Below, one piece after another: positions 5,111 through 5,468 of a DNA stretch of 5,468 nt. Positions within the stretch are counted from its first letter, which is position 1. Each line of letters begins with the position of its first letter. Under the pieces are notes generated by a model. That model saw only the letters and a program-made list of their open reading frames with translations, did not search any database and had not been told where the DNA came from. This stretch comes from an uncultured Saprospiraceae bacterium. GTDB taxonomy: Bacteria > Bacteroidota > Bacteroidia > Chitinophagales > Saprospiraceae. The position numbers and the translations under genes are program-made. Location of the stretch: contig CALLAG010000138.1 of the NCBI GenBank assembly GCA_938002705.1, positions 1-5,468 on the forward strand. The letters are read 5' to 3'.

Positions 5111-5468
5111 TTATAATTTGATAGGATGCAATTTCATTTTGAATGCATCAGAAACTCCTTTATGTACCACTTTTCCATTGATAATATTCAGACCATTCAT
5201 AAGTCCTTGGTCATGCTCAACGGCTTTCTCTAAGCCCATCTCAGTCAGCATGATAGCATAAGGTAGTGTAGCGTTAGTAAGTGCAATCGTACTTGTGTAT
5301 GGTACAGCTCCTGGCATGTTAGCCACACAATAATGTACTACATCATCTACTATGTAAGTAGGGTTTTCGTGAGTAGTAGGTTTACACGTCTCTATACATC
5401 CGCCTTGATCTACAGCTACGTCGACTACAACTGTTCCTGGGTTCATCTCCTTGAGCATAGGTCGTGTA
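5111..5468 (-). CDS. ald: Alanine dehydrogenase, C-terminal part only
   Basis: The last 118 codons and the stop are present; the 5' part lies beyond the right edge, and the frame stays open through the edge (codons T-R-P before MLKEMNPG). The enzyme reversibly converts L-alanine and NAD+ to pyruvate, ammonia and NADH in the cytoplasm. The segment VVVDVAVDQGGCIET carries the aspartate (codon at 5408-5410) matching the catalytic D270 region of Mycobacterium tuberculosis Ald. VVHYCVANMPGAVPYTSTIA and LTNATLPYAI are strongly conserved Ald C-terminal blocks. The C-terminus is of normal length for a protein of about 370 residues. The internal Met at 5458 is not the start. It is followed by a terminator at 5053-5087 and shows no sign of forming an operon with the HTH gene. 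Confidence 0.96.
   Translation of the reverse strand, partial: TRPMLKEMNPGTVVVDVAVDQGGCIETCKPTTHENPTYIVDDVVHYCVANMPGAVPYTSTIALTNATLPYAIMLTEMGLEKAVEHDQGLMNGLNIINGKVVHKGVSDAFKMKLHPIKL

Overview
This window looks like chromosomal DNA from a Bacteroidota member (Saprospiria or Cytophagia would fit; I cannot place it further). The reasons are the A+T-rich composition, the near absence of Shine-Dalgarno sequences before start codons, at least one good match to the Bacteroidota promoter pattern TTG-N17..23-TAnnTTTG, and gene content typical of that phylum: a large exported PIG-L/LmbE deacetylase linked to a sodium:solute symporter, and a short GPNGG-containing HTH protein.

Layout. Positions 1-3090 hold four minus-strand genes with small gaps. 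In transcription order they are a 68-aa cysteine-rich membrane protein (NqrM-like), an 834-aa PIG-L family deacetylase with a signal peptide, a 46-aa single-pass membrane microprotein, and the N-terminal 66 codons of a sodium:solute symporter that continues past the left edge. The last three are separated by only 2 and 6 bases, so they are very likely one transcript. A plausible but unproven reading is envelope-side deacetylation of an N-acetylated compound coupled to uptake by the symporter. Divergently, 52 bp from the membrane protein gene, lies mazG (3143-3901, plus strand), a complete two-domain nucleoside triphosphate pyrophosphohydrolase. It converges on a 54-aa highly charged hypothetical protein (3959-4123, minus). 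Upstream of that is an 82-aa HTH protein (4282-4530, minus) with a textbook intrinsic terminator at 4213-4246. At the right edge is the C-terminal 118 codons of alanine dehydrogenase (5111-5468, minus), followed by its own terminator hairpin (5053-5087).

The least explained part is the 580-bp gene-free stretch 4531-5110. Its left part is an extremely A+T-rich regulatory zone with palindromes and a consensus-like plus-strand promoter. Its right part (4713-5043) is bounded by a perfect 12-bp inverted repeat whose arms are about 307 bp apart, with several nested shorter helices inside. I read this as a candidate structured non-coding RNA or long structured leader of unknown family. It does not carry the conserved sequences of RNase P RNA or tmRNA. 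No mobile element, CRISPR array, tRNA or rRNA was found, and the protein-coding genes are mostly housekeeping or phylum-typical.
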